A program made the translations under genes and the position numbers. The notes under the pieces are model-generated. The model was not told the DNA's origin and searched no databases. It saw nothing but the letters and a program-made list of their open reading frames with translations. A stretch of 26,439 nt of DNA from DASQFQ01 sp038238015 (GTDB lineage: Bacteria; Actinomycetota; Thermoleophilia; Solirubrobacterales; Solirubrobacteraceae): positions 1 through 26,439 of the forward strand of contig JBBRYA010000052.1 of assembly GCA_038238015.1 (NCBI GenBank), in the 5' to 3' direction. The first letter of the stretch is position 1. The number at the start of each line of letters is the position of its first letter. Positions 12,840 to 20,014 of the stretch are shown here, piece by piece.

Positions 12840-14034
12840 CTGCGGCACCGCCGACGCCGCGGCGGTTGCGGCGGAGGTCCGTGCGCGCGTGCCCGCGGCC
12901 GAGTCGGTCGCCGAGGCCGTCGCCGCGATCCTCAAGGGCGTCCGGGAGCGCGGGGACGCGGCTGTGCGGGAGTACGAGCGGCGCTTCGGCGGCGCCGAGG
13001 GGCCGCTGCGGGTGACCGGGGCACAGCTCTCGGCTGCGCTGGAGGCGCTGGACCCGGCGGTCCGCGCGGGGCTGGAGATGGCGATCGCCAACGTGTCAGC
13101 GGTCGCCGCCGCGGGCGTGGGCGAGGACGTCGCGGTCACGCTCGAGCAGGGCCAGCGCATCGTCCTGCGCGAGCTCCCGGTGCGGCGCGCGGCGGTCTAC
13201 GCGCCCGGCGGAAGGGCGCCCTACCCGTCCTCGGTGGTGATGGGCGTGGTCACCGCGCGCGCCGCCGGAGTGGAGGAGGTCGCCGTCGCGGCGCCGCCGC
13301 ATCCGCTGATCCTCGCGGCCGCGGCGCTGTGCGGCGCCGACGAGGTCCACGCGATGGGCGGCGCCCAGGCGATCGCCGCGCTCGCCTACGGCACGGAGAG
13401 CGTCGCGCCGGTGGACGTGATCGCCGGGCCGGGCAACCTCTACGTGCAGGAGGCCAAGCGCCAGGTCTCTGACCGCGTCGGGATCGACGGCTTCGCCGGC
13501 CCGAGTGACCTCGTGGTGATCCTCTCGGACGGCGCCGAGCCTGCGTGGGCCGCGCTGGACCTGCGCGCCCAGGCCGAGCACGGCGAGGACTCCCAGGTGG
13601 TGGCCGTCAGTGACGACGCGGCGCTGCTGGACGCCGTCGGCGACGGGCCGGCGCTGGTGCACGCCGACGGGATGGACGCCGCGCTCGCCTTCGTGGAGGC
13701 CTTCGCGCCCGAGCACCTGCAGCTCGCGGGCGCCGCGGCCGAGGCGCTCGCCCCGCGCGTGCGCCGCGCGGGCTGCGTGTTCGTGGGCGCCGAGAGCGGC
13801 ACGGCGTTCGGCGACTACGTCGCGGGCTCCAACCACACGCTGCCGACCGGCGGGGCGGCGCGCTTCGCCTCCGGGCTGTCGGCACGCCACTTCCGCCGCC
13901 GCATGGCCGAGGTGCGCGTCGGCGAGGCGGCCGCGGCGCTCGCGAAGGCAGGTGCTCCGGTCGCCCGCGCCGAAGGCTTCGGGGTCCACGCAGAGTCCAT
14001 GGAGGCGCGAGTGCGGGAGAATCAGCCGCGATGA
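12826..14034 (+). CDS. hisD: Histidinol dehydrogenase
   Basis: HisD oxidises L-histidinol to L-histidine in two NAD+-dependent steps. This 402-residue protein is slightly short for the family (about 430). Recognisable are VYAPGGRAPYPSSVVM, IAGPGNLYVQEAKRQV, the zinc/catalytic QAEHGEDSQ motif, the EH pair in APEHLQL, TAFGDYVAGSNHTLPT, and a final GVHAESM histidine. The start overlaps hisG by 14 nt and the stop overlaps hisB (ATGA). Another in-frame ATG lies later, but this start gives the family's N-terminal helix. Confidence 0.96.
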   Translation: MRRLSCGTADAAAVAAEVRARVPAAESVAEAVAAILKGVRERGDAAVREYERRFGGAEGPLRVTGAQLSAALEALDPAVRAGLEMAIANVSAVAAAGVGEDVAVTLEQGQRIVLRELPVRRAAVYAPGGRAPYPSSVVMGVVTARAAGVEEVAVAAPPHPLILAAAALCGADEVHAMGGAQAIAALAYGTESVAPVDVIAGPGNLYVQEAKRQVSDRVGIDGFAGPSDLVVILSDGAEPAWAALDLRAQAEHGEDSQVVAVSDDAALLDAVGDGPALVHADGMDAALAFVEAFAPEHLQLAGAAAEALAPRVRRAGCVFVGAESGTAFGDYVAGSNHTLPTGGAARFASGLSARHFRRRMAEVRVGEAAAALAKAGAPVARAEGFGVHAESMEARVRENQPR

Positions 14035-14624
14035 CCAGAAGCGCAGAGGTGAGCCGCAGGACCGGGGAGACCGACGTCGAGCTCTCGCTCGCGCTCGACG
14101 GCTCGGGTGCCGGCACGCGCGCCACCGGGGTCGGCTTCCTCGACCACATGCTCGACCTGCTCGCGCGCCACGGCCGCCTCGACCTCGAGGTGGGGGTGAC
14201 CGGGGATCTGCAGACGGGCTCGCACCACACCGTCGAGGACACCGGGATCGTGCTTGGGCAGGCGCTCGATCGCGCGCTCGGCGACCGGGCGGGGATCGCG
14301 CGCTACGGCCACGCGGTGGTGCCGATGGACGAGGCGCTTGCCGCCTGCGCGATCGACGTCTCGGGGCGCCCGCTGTGCGCGTTCGGCGGCCTGGCGCTAC
14401 CGCCCGGTGACATCGCGGGCTTCGAGCACGAGGCCTCCGAGGAGTTCTTCCGCGCGGTGGCCTCGGCGGCGCGGCTGACGCTGCACCTGGAGCTCCAGGC
14501 GGGGTCCAACGCCCATCACATGATCGAGGCGTGCTTCAAGGCGTTCGCCCGCGCGCTGCGGGCGGCGACGGCGCTCGACCCGTCCGAGACCGGGGTGCCG
14601 TCGACCAAGGGCACGCTCACGTGA
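14031..14624 (+). CDS. hisB: Imidazoleglycerol-phosphate dehydratase
   Basis: This 197-residue monofunctional HisB dehydrates imidazole glycerol phosphate to imidazole acetol phosphate. The metal-binding motifs are clear: GFLDHMLDLLARHG, GSHHTVEDTGIVLG, and ANAHHMIE-like SNAHHMIEACFKAFARALR near the C-terminus. The phosphatase domain of the enterobacterial bifunctional HisB is absent, as expected in this group. Its ATG overlaps the hisD stop and its TGA overlaps the hisH GTG start. Confidence 0.97.
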   Translation: MTRSAEVSRRTGETDVELSLALDGSGAGTRATGVGFLDHMLDLLARHGRLDLEVGVTGDLQTGSHHTVEDTGIVLGQALDRALGDRAGIARYGHAVVPMDEALAACAIDVSGRPLCAFGGLALPPGDIAGFEHEASEEFFRAVASAARLTLHLELQAGSNAHHMIEACFKAFARALRAATALDPSETGVPSTKGTLT

Positions 14625-15223
14625 GCACCGTCGCGGTCGTCGACTACGGCATGGGCAACCGCCGCAGCGTCGAGAAGGCGCTCGAGCACGTTGGCGCGCG
14701 CGTGAACGTCACCGCCGACCACGACGAGATCCGGGCGGCCGACGCGGTGGTGGTGCCCGGCGTCGGCGCCTTCCCCGAGGCGATGCGGCGCCTGTCGGCC
14801 GAGGGCCTTGACCGCGTGATCGAGGAGCGGGCCGGCGAGGGCACGCCGGTGCTCGGCATCTGCCTCGGCATGCAGCTGCTCTTCGAGTCCTCCTCCGAGC
14901 ACGAGGGCGCCGCGGGGCTGGGGCTGCTCCCCGGCGAGGTGACGCCGCTGAGCGCCCCCAAGCTCCCGCACATCGGGTGGAACCGGGTCGCCTTCGAGCG
15001 TGCGTCCGCGCTCACCGAGGGCCTCGGCGAGGCGGCGGCGTTCTACCACGTGCACTCCTTCGTCTGCAGGACCGCGCAGGACAATGACGTGGTCGGCCGC
15101 GGCGAGTACGGGGAGCGCTTCGCCTCGATCGTCGAGCGCGAGAACGTCGCGGGCGTCCAGTTCCACCCGGAGAAGTCCTCGGGCGACGGGCTCGCGCTGC
15201 TGCGCAACTTCGTGGCGCGGTGA
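14621..15223 (+). CDS. hisH: Imidazole glycerol phosphate synthase, glutamine amidotransferase subunit
   Basis: This 200-residue class I glutaminase supplies ammonia to HisF. The nucleophile Cys is in GICLGMQLLFESSSEH and the catalytic His-x-Glu in VQFHPEKSS; VVDYGMGNRRSV is the usual N-terminus. The GTG start at 14621 overlaps the hisB stop (GTGA), which fixes the start although the frame is open further upstream. The TGA overlaps the hisA GTG in the same way. Confidence 0.96.
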   Translation: MSTVAVVDYGMGNRRSVEKALEHVGARVNVTADHDEIRAADAVVVPGVGAFPEAMRRLSAEGLDRVIEERAGEGTPVLGICLGMQLLFESSSEHEGAAGLGLLPGEVTPLSAPKLPHIGWNRVAFERASALTEGLGEAAAFYHVHSFVCRTAQDNDVVGRGEYGERFASIVERENVAGVQFHPEKSSGDGLALLRNFVAR

Positions 15224-15996
15224 TCCTCTACCCCGCCATCGACATCCTCGACGGCAAGGCGGTGCGCCTCGTCGAGGGGCGCTTCGAGGACCAGACCGTC
15301 TACAACGACGACCCGCTGGAGGCGGCGCGCGCGTGGGTGCAGGCGGGGGCGCGCTTCCTGCACGTCGTCGACCTCGACGGCGCGCGCACGGGCGAGCCTC
15401 GCTCGATCGAGCACCTGCGCCGGATCGCTCGCGACACCGGCGTGCCGGTCCAGTACGGCGGCGGGCTGCGCTCGCTGGAGGCGGTCCGCGAGGCGCTGCG
15501 GGCCGGCGCCGAGCGCGTGGTGGTCGGCACCGCGGCGTTCCTCGACGTTGACTTCCTGGACGCGGTGGTGGGCGCCTACGGGGCCCGCGTCGTCGTCTCT
15601 GTCGACACTCGCGGCGGGCTGATCGCGACCGCCGGATGGACCCAGACCACGCAGATGCCCGCCCGCGACGCGGTCCGCCGGCTGCAGGATCGCGGCGTCG
15701 CGTCGTTCGTCTTCACCGACGTCGATCGCGACGGCAAGCTCGACGGGCCCGACCTCGACGCCGTGCGCGCGGTCTCCGAGGCGGTGCGCGGGCGCTTCCT
15801 GTACTCGGGCGGGATCGGCTCGATCGAGCACCTGCGCGCGCTGGCCTCCCTGCGCCAGGTCAACCTCGCCGGGGTCATCGTGGGCAAGGCGCTGTACGAG
15901 AAGCGCTTCACCGTCGCCGAGGGCCTGGAGGCGCTCGACTCCGGGCGCCGGGAGACGCCCCGGGGCCGGCGGATGCCCAGCACGCGCCGGCGCTGA
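15220..15996 (+). CDS. hisA: ProFAR isomerase HisA
   Basis: This 258-residue (beta/alpha)8-barrel isomerises ProFAR to PRFAR. Catalytic aspartates lie in PAIDILDGKAVRL near the N-terminus and in TDVDRDGKLDGP; phosphate-binding glycines are in YGGGLRS and SGGIGS. It reads as a classical HisA rather than the PriA (HisA/TrpF) form common in other actinobacteria, judged by eye from the loop sequences. The basic tail after EGLEALDSG is longer than usual. The GTG start overlaps hisH (GTGA). Confidence 0.95.
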   Translation: MILYPAIDILDGKAVRLVEGRFEDQTVYNDDPLEAARAWVQAGARFLHVVDLDGARTGEPRSIEHLRRIARDTGVPVQYGGGLRSLEAVREALRAGAERVVVGTAAFLDVDFLDAVVGAYGARVVVSVDTRGGLIATAGWTQTTQMPARDAVRRLQDRGVASFVFTDVDRDGKLDGPDLDAVRAVSEAVRGRFLYSGGIGSIEHLRALASLRQVNLAGVIVGKALYEKRFTVAEGLEALDSGRRETPRGRRMPSTRRR

Positions 15997-16766
15997 TGCA
16001 CTACAAGCGCGTGATCCCGTGCATGGACGTGGACGGCGGGCGCGTGGTCAAGGGCACGCGCTTCCTCGACCTCCGCGACGCCGGCGATCCGGTCGAGCTC
16101 GCGGCGTTCTACGACGCGGAGGGCGCCGACGAGCTCGTGTTCCTCGACATCACCGCGACGTCGGACAAGCGCGACACCGTGGTGGCGCTGGCGCGCCGCG
16201 CGGCCGACGAGGTGTTCGTCCCGTTCACGATCGGGGGCGGGATCCGCTCCGCCGCGGACGCACAGGGCGTGCTGGACGCCGGGGCGGACAAGGTCTCGGT
16301 GAACTCGGCCGCGGTGGCGCGCCCCGAGCTGATCGGCGAGATGGCGGGGGTATTCGGCGCGCAGTGTGTGGTGCTGGCGATCGACGCCAAGCGCGCCGCG
16401 GGCGGCGGAGGCTTCGAGGTCTTCGTCGCCGGCGGGCGCACGGCGACGGGGCGCGACGCCGTCGCCTGGGCGCGCGAGGGCGTGGAGCGCGGCGCGGGGG
16501 AGATCCTGCTCACGTCGATGGACCGCGACGGCACGCAGGACGGCTATGACCTCCCGCTGGTGCGCGCGATCTCCGAGGCGGTGGACGTGCCGGTCATCGC
16601 CTCCGGCGGCGCCGGAGAGCCCGAGCACCTCGTCGACGGCTTCGCGGCGGGCGCCGACGCCGTGCTGCTCGCGTCGGTGCTGCACTACGGCCGCCACTCG
16701 GTCGCCGAGCTCAAGCGCCACCTGGCCGAGGCCGGGGTGCCGGTGCGCCTCAGCGCGCCTTCTTGA
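15996..16766 (+). CDS. hisF: Imidazole glycerol phosphate synthase, cyclase subunit
   Basis: This 256-residue barrel protein closes the imidazole ring, using ammonia channelled from HisH. The catalytic Asp11 region reads RVIPCMDVDGGRVVKG and the second catalytic Asp is in LTSMDRDGTQDGYD; IGGGIRS and ASGGAG are phosphate loops. Its ATG shares one base with the hisA TGA (TGATG). It is the last gene of the murA-his operon and overlaps the convergent PQQ-propeller gene by 17 bp. No hisI, hisE or hisC follows. Confidence 0.96.
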   Translation: MHYKRVIPCMDVDGGRVVKGTRFLDLRDAGDPVELAAFYDAEGADELVFLDITATSDKRDTVVALARRAADEVFVPFTIGGGIRSAADAQGVLDAGADKVSVNSAAVARPELIGEMAGVFGAQCVVLAIDAKRAAGGGGFEVFVAGGRTATGRDAVAWAREGVERGAGEILLTSMDRDGTQDGYDLPLVRAISEAVDVPVIASGGAGEPEHLVDGFAAGADAVLLASVLHYGRHSVAELKRHLAEAGVPVRLSAPS

Positions 16767-18060
16767 CCTTCAGCCCGTAGAGCGAGGAGAAGCCGGTGAT
16801 GAACAGCATCCGGCCGTCGGACACCGCGGGGTTGAAGGCGCCGCGGCCCATGTAGAACACCTTGCGCCCGGTGCGCGCTCCCAGGCCGGTGGTGGACTTG
16901 GCGCTGAGGTTTGAGAAGTAGACGATGTCGCCGATCACCGTGGCCCCGCCGGAGATCTTGCCGCCCGCGCGGTGGGTCCAGAGCACGTGGCCGTCGCGCG
17001 CGTGCAGGGCGTAGAAGTTCCCGTCGTAGGAGCCGATGTAGACCGTCGGGCGCCCGCCCGGGACCTGCGCCACGGCCGGCGAGGCGTAGACGTAGCTGCC
17101 CGTGTGATGGCGCCAGGCCAGGCGGCCGTTGTCGGAGGAGAACGAGTAGACGTTGCCGTCGGTGTTGCCGATGTAGACCCGCCCGTAGGCCACGGCGGCG
17201 GTCGAGTAGAAGTGCCCGGCGGCGAGCCCGAAGCGGCTGCCGTGGGTTCCGGTGGACCACACGCGGCCGCCGTCGCGCTGGCGGATGGCCTGCACGCGCC
17301 CGCCGTAGTCGCCGAAGTAGAGCTTGCCGCCGGCGAGCGCGATCCCGCCCTTTACCGCGCCGGAGGCGCGATAGGTCCAGCGCACGGCGCCGTCGGTCGT
17401 GCGCATGGCGTAGACGGTGCCGTTCTCCGAGCCGAAGTACAGCCGGTCGCCGTCGACGACGGGGGAGGACTCCGAGCGGCTGGGCAGCGGCTTTGACCAC
17501 AGCACGTGGCCGTCCTTGGCGCTCAGCGCGGCGACGCGGCCGGCGTTGGTGCCCGGCGAGCGCTTGAGCAGCGTGACGAACACGCGCCCGTGGGCGAAGG
17601 CGGGGGAGGCCGCGGCGAGGTAGCCCATCTTCTTCTTCCAGCGCACGCGGCCGGTCTTCTTGGCGATCGCGTAGACGGCGCCGTTGTTCTTGAGCAGGTA
17701 CAGCGAGCGCCCCCCGATCACCGGGCCGAACTCGAGCAGGATCTTGCCGGTGACCGACCACCTGCGCCAGAACGGCGGGCGCAGCAGCTTGGAGGCGGGC
17801 AGGTAGCGGCGGCGGTCCTTGGAGTAGCCGTAGTCGGCCCACACGAAGTTGTCGAGCGGGTCCTTACCCTTCGGCGCCTTCGTCGGGTCGGGCGCGGCGG
17901 TCTGGGTCGGCTCGGGGCGGAACGCCACGTTCGGGTTGGACACGTCACCCTGGGAGCTCAGGATGTACGCGGCCGCCGAACCGCCGGCGATGAGGAGCAG
18001 CAATGCGATCCCGAGGCCGATGTAGATCCGCCGCCGCGACCGGGGTCGTTCCGGCGACAT
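16750..18060 (-). CDS. Membrane-anchored PQQ-type beta-propeller protein
   Basis: This 436-residue protein begins with a basic cytoplasmic tip (SPERPRSRRR) and one hydrophobic helix (IYIGLGIALLLLIAGGSAAA, residues 12-31), so the rest is probably outside the membrane. A Pro/Thr-rich linker (40-65) leads into a propeller of PQQ-enzyme/BamB-like repeats. Each repeat has the pattern LYxxNxxGxVYAxxxxTGxxxWxxxxG, for example GTVYAMRTTDGAVRW and GNVYSFSSDNGRLAW. No dehydrogenase catalytic residues are evident, so a scaffold or assembly role is more likely than PQQ catalysis. A TACCAT box 8 nt before the ATG suggests a leaderless mRNA. Confidence 0.87.
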   Translation of the reverse strand: MSPERPRSRRRIYIGLGIALLLLIAGGSAAAYILSSQGDVSNPNVAFRPEPTQTAAPDPTKAPKGKDPLDNFVWADYGYSKDRRRYLPASKLLRPPFWRRWSVTGKILLEFGPVIGGRSLYLLKNNGAVYAIAKKTGRVRWKKKMGYLAAASPAFAHGRVFVTLLKRSPGTNAGRVAALSAKDGHVLWSKPLPSRSESSPVVDGDRLYFGSENGTVYAMRTTDGAVRWTYRASGAVKGGIALAGGKLYFGDYGGRVQAIRQRDGGRVWSTGTHGSRFGLAAGHFYSTAAVAYGRVYIGNTDGNVYSFSSDNGRLAWRHHTGSYVYASPAVAQVPGGRPTVYIGSYDGNFYALHARDGHVLWTHRAGGKISGGATVIGDIVYFSNLSAKSTTGLGARTGRKVFYMGRGAFNPAVSDGRMLFITGFSSLYGLKVKKAR

Positions 18061-18068
18061 GCGTTTCG

Positions 18069-18078
18069 ATGGTAGCTA
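18069..18078. promoter_or_regulatory. Overlapping divergent -10 boxes for the propeller and nucleotidyltransferase genes
   Basis: ATGGTAGCTA contains minus-strand TACCAT (18074-18069, 8 nt before the ATG at 18060) and plus-strand TAGCTA (18073-18078, 16 nt before the ATG at 18095). The start codons are 34 bp apart. Confidence 0.45.
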
Positions 18079-18094
18079 TGGCTCTGAGATTTCC

Positions 18095-19300
18095 ATGACG
18101 ACGATCACAACGGACGAGCTCCCCCAGAGGTTGCGCTCGCTGCCCGGGGCGGCGGCGCTGCGCGACGAGCCCGGCGTCTGGGTCGTCGGCGGCGCGGTAC
18201 GCGACGTGCTGCTCGATCGCTCGCCCGTGGAGCTCGATTGCGTGGTGGAGGGCGATGCGCCGGCGCTGGCGCGGCGCGTGGCGGAGCGGCTGGGGGCGGA
18301 GGTCACCGTCCACGAGCGCTTCGGCACGGCCACGGTCGACGCGACCGGGGTCCGCGTGGATCTCGCCTCGGCGCGGCGCGAGCGCTACGCACACCCGGGT
18401 GCGCTCCCCGAGGTCGAGCTCGGCGCGCCGGTGGCGCAGGACCTCGAGCGGCGAGACTTCACGGTCAACGCGATCGCCGTGCGGCTGACCGACGGGGAGA
18501 CGGTGGCGCACCCGCAGGCGCTCGCGGATCTGGAGGCGCGCGAGCTGCGCGCGCTGCACGCGGGCTCGTTCCGCGACGACCCGACGCGCCTGCTGCGGCT
18601 GATTCGCTACGGGGCGCGGCTGCGCTTCGCGATCGAGCTGGAGACGCGGGGGTGGGCCGCCGAGGCGGTGGCCGCGGGGGCTCCCGGCACCGTGTCGGCG
18701 TCGCGGCTGGGCGCCGAGCTGCGGCTGCTCGCCCGCGAGCCCCAGCCCGCCGCCGCCTGCGGGCTGGAGGGCCTCCGCGTGGGGCCCGCGCTGCTGCCCG
18801 GCTTCGCGGTCGACCCGGACGTTGTCGCCCGCGCGCTGGAGCTCTGCCCCGCGGACGCCGAGCGCGGCCCGCTGACGCTCGCGGCGTGCTGCACTCGCGC
18901 GAAGGCTCAGCCGCTGGGCGAGCGGATCTCCGAACTCGGCTTTCCCGCCGCGGAGCGCGAGGCCCTGCTCGCCGCCGCAACGCGCGCCCCGGCGCTAGCG
19001 ATCGCGCTCGCCGACCCGGTGCTCGAGACGCCGTCGCGGCTGTGGGCCCTTCTGGCCTCCGAGCGCCCGGAGACGGTGGCGCTGGCGGGCGCGCTCGGGC
19101 CGGTCGCGGCCGCGCGGCGCTGGCTCGAGGAGGTCCGGGGCGTCGAGCTGGCGATCTGCGGCGCCGACCTGTTGGCCGCGGGAGTCGAGGGGCCGGCGGT
19201 GGGCCGCGGCCTCAACGCCGCCCGCGACGCGGCGCTCGACGGGCTCGCGCCGGGCCGCGAGGAGCAGCTCGACGCGGCACTCGAGGCGGCGCGGCGGTGA
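18095..19300 (+). CDS. cca: tRNA nucleotidyltransferase/poly(A) polymerase family protein
   Basis: This 401-residue class II nucleotidyltransferase probably adds or repairs the 3' CCA of tRNA, or part of it. The head domain shows VVGGAVRDVLL followed by the metal-binding position, which reads Glu46-Leu-Asp48 instead of the usual Asp-x-Asp. Nucleotide-selecting RRDFTVNAIA and the neck segment RLLRLIRYGARLRF follow. The C-terminal half is Ala/Leu-rich and helical, with no HD domain seen. I prefer the ATG at 18095 over the in-frame ATG at 18059, because the latter lies on the divergent gene's start and the extra 12 residues do not resemble the family. Confidence 0.85.
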   Translation: MTTITTDELPQRLRSLPGAAALRDEPGVWVVGGAVRDVLLDRSPVELDCVVEGDAPALARRVAERLGAEVTVHERFGTATVDATGVRVDLASARRERYAHPGALPEVELGAPVAQDLERRDFTVNAIAVRLTDGETVAHPQALADLEARELRALHAGSFRDDPTRLLRLIRYGARLRFAIELETRGWAAEAVAAGAPGTVSASRLGAELRLLAREPQPAAACGLEGLRVGPALLPGFAVDPDVVARALELCPADAERGPLTLAACCTRAKAQPLGERISELGFPAAEREALLAAATRAPALAIALADPVLETPSRLWALLASERPETVALAGALGPVAAARRWLEEVRGVELAICGADLLAAGVEGPAVGRGLNAARDAALDGLAPGREEQLDAALEAARR

Positions 19301-19794
19301 GGGCGCTGCGCGTCGCGCTCCTCGTCCTGCTGGCCGCGTTGGCGGCCGCCGCTCCGGCCGCCGCGGGGGCGGGACCCACCCGTTCGCGGGCCGAGCGCTA
19401 CGCGAGGCGCACCTACATCGTCCAGTCAGGGAGGCACCGCCACTTCACGCTCGTGGGCCCGCGCCGCACCGTGACCGCCCGGGACGGGTCGACCATCAGC
19501 GCCTTCGGCGCCGTGCTGGCCGACGCCGCCGACGGGACCGGGCAGGTCGCGCTTCTGTTTCACGGCAGCCGCTTCGCGGGCTGGGCGAGCGCCTACGACA
19601 CCGTGCGCCTCAGGGTCGGCAGCCGCGGCCGTGCGATTCGCGTGCTCTACGGGGTCTACCGGGATCACGACGCGTTCTGCTGCCCCTCCGCGCGCAAGCC
19701 GGTCGAGTACCGCTGGAACGGGCGGCGGATCACCGCGAGCGCCCGGCCGCCGCTCGTCTACGGCCGGCGAGGTGACCGCCTGCACCTGGGGTGA
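19297..19794 (+). CDS. Small secreted protein of unknown function
   Basis: This 165-residue protein has a clear signal peptide (hydrophobic LRVALLVLLAALAAAAPAAA, residues 4-23) and no lipobox Cys. The mature part is basic and beta-rich, with VALLFHGSRFAGWAS, IRVLYGVYRDHDAFCCPS (adjacent cysteines) and VEYRWNGRRI. The LLFH...VxYRW layout is reminiscent of LppP/LprE-type actinobacterial exported proteins, but that is a weak visual likeness. The GTG start overlaps the cca stop (GTGA), which fixes the start and makes co-translation likely. The function is unknown. Confidence 0.75.
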   Translation: MRALRVALLVLLAALAAAAPAAAGAGPTRSRAERYARRTYIVQSGRHRHFTLVGPRRTVTARDGSTISAFGAVLADAADGTGQVALLFHGSRFAGWASAYDTVRLRVGSRGRAIRVLYGVYRDHDAFCCPSARKPVEYRWNGRRITASARPPLVYGRRGDRLHLG

Positions 19795-19819
19795 GCCGGG
19801 CTCGCTGCGAACGGCAGCT

Positions 19820-19897
19820 GGGTGGGAGCCGGTCTCACGAGCGACGGTCTGGGTGAGACGAGAAAGCGCCGACCGTCAGGGTCAAGTCGTCCCACCC
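19820..19897 (+). ncRNA. Candidate structured RNA element of unknown type
   Basis: An 8-bp outer stem GGGTGGGA (19820-19827)/TCCCACCC (19890-19897) encloses two mutually exclusive inner stems. These are GTCTCAC (19832-19838)/GTGAGAC (19853-19859) and GACGGTC (19843-19849)/GACCGTC (19871-19877). It lies after the secreted-protein gene, upstream of the MDR gene's own -10 box. It could be a 3'-UTR terminator or attenuator; I cannot assign it to a known RNA family. Confidence 0.4.
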
Positions 19898-20000
19898 GAC
19901 CCTCGCGACGACCGCGGTAGCTCGTGCTCGCCTTCAGTGGCGCTGTTCGCCGGCGCCCCGGCGCGTGCTGGGGACACGCGGTTCGGCCGCCGGCGGTGGA

Positions 20001-20006
20001 TAGGCT
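20001..20006 (+). promoter_or_regulatory. -10 box TAGGCT for the MDR oxidoreductase gene
   Basis: TAGGCT lies 8 nt before the ATG at 20015, another leaderless arrangement, and argues against the longer upstream open frame. The rest of 19795-20000 holds only the structured element at 19820-19897. Confidence 0.6.
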
Positions 20007-20014
20007 GCCCCGCC

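Noticed and set aside
15220..15996. HisA as bifunctional PriA (HisA/TrpF)
   Set aside because: Loop sequences look like ordinary HisA by eye. A structure-guided alignment would be needed to claim the PriA type.
16750..18060. PQQ-dependent dehydrogenase
   Set aside because: Only short propeller repeats are present, without the catalytic Asp/Glu region or the usual ~600-residue length. It fits BamB-like or other propeller scaffold proteins better.
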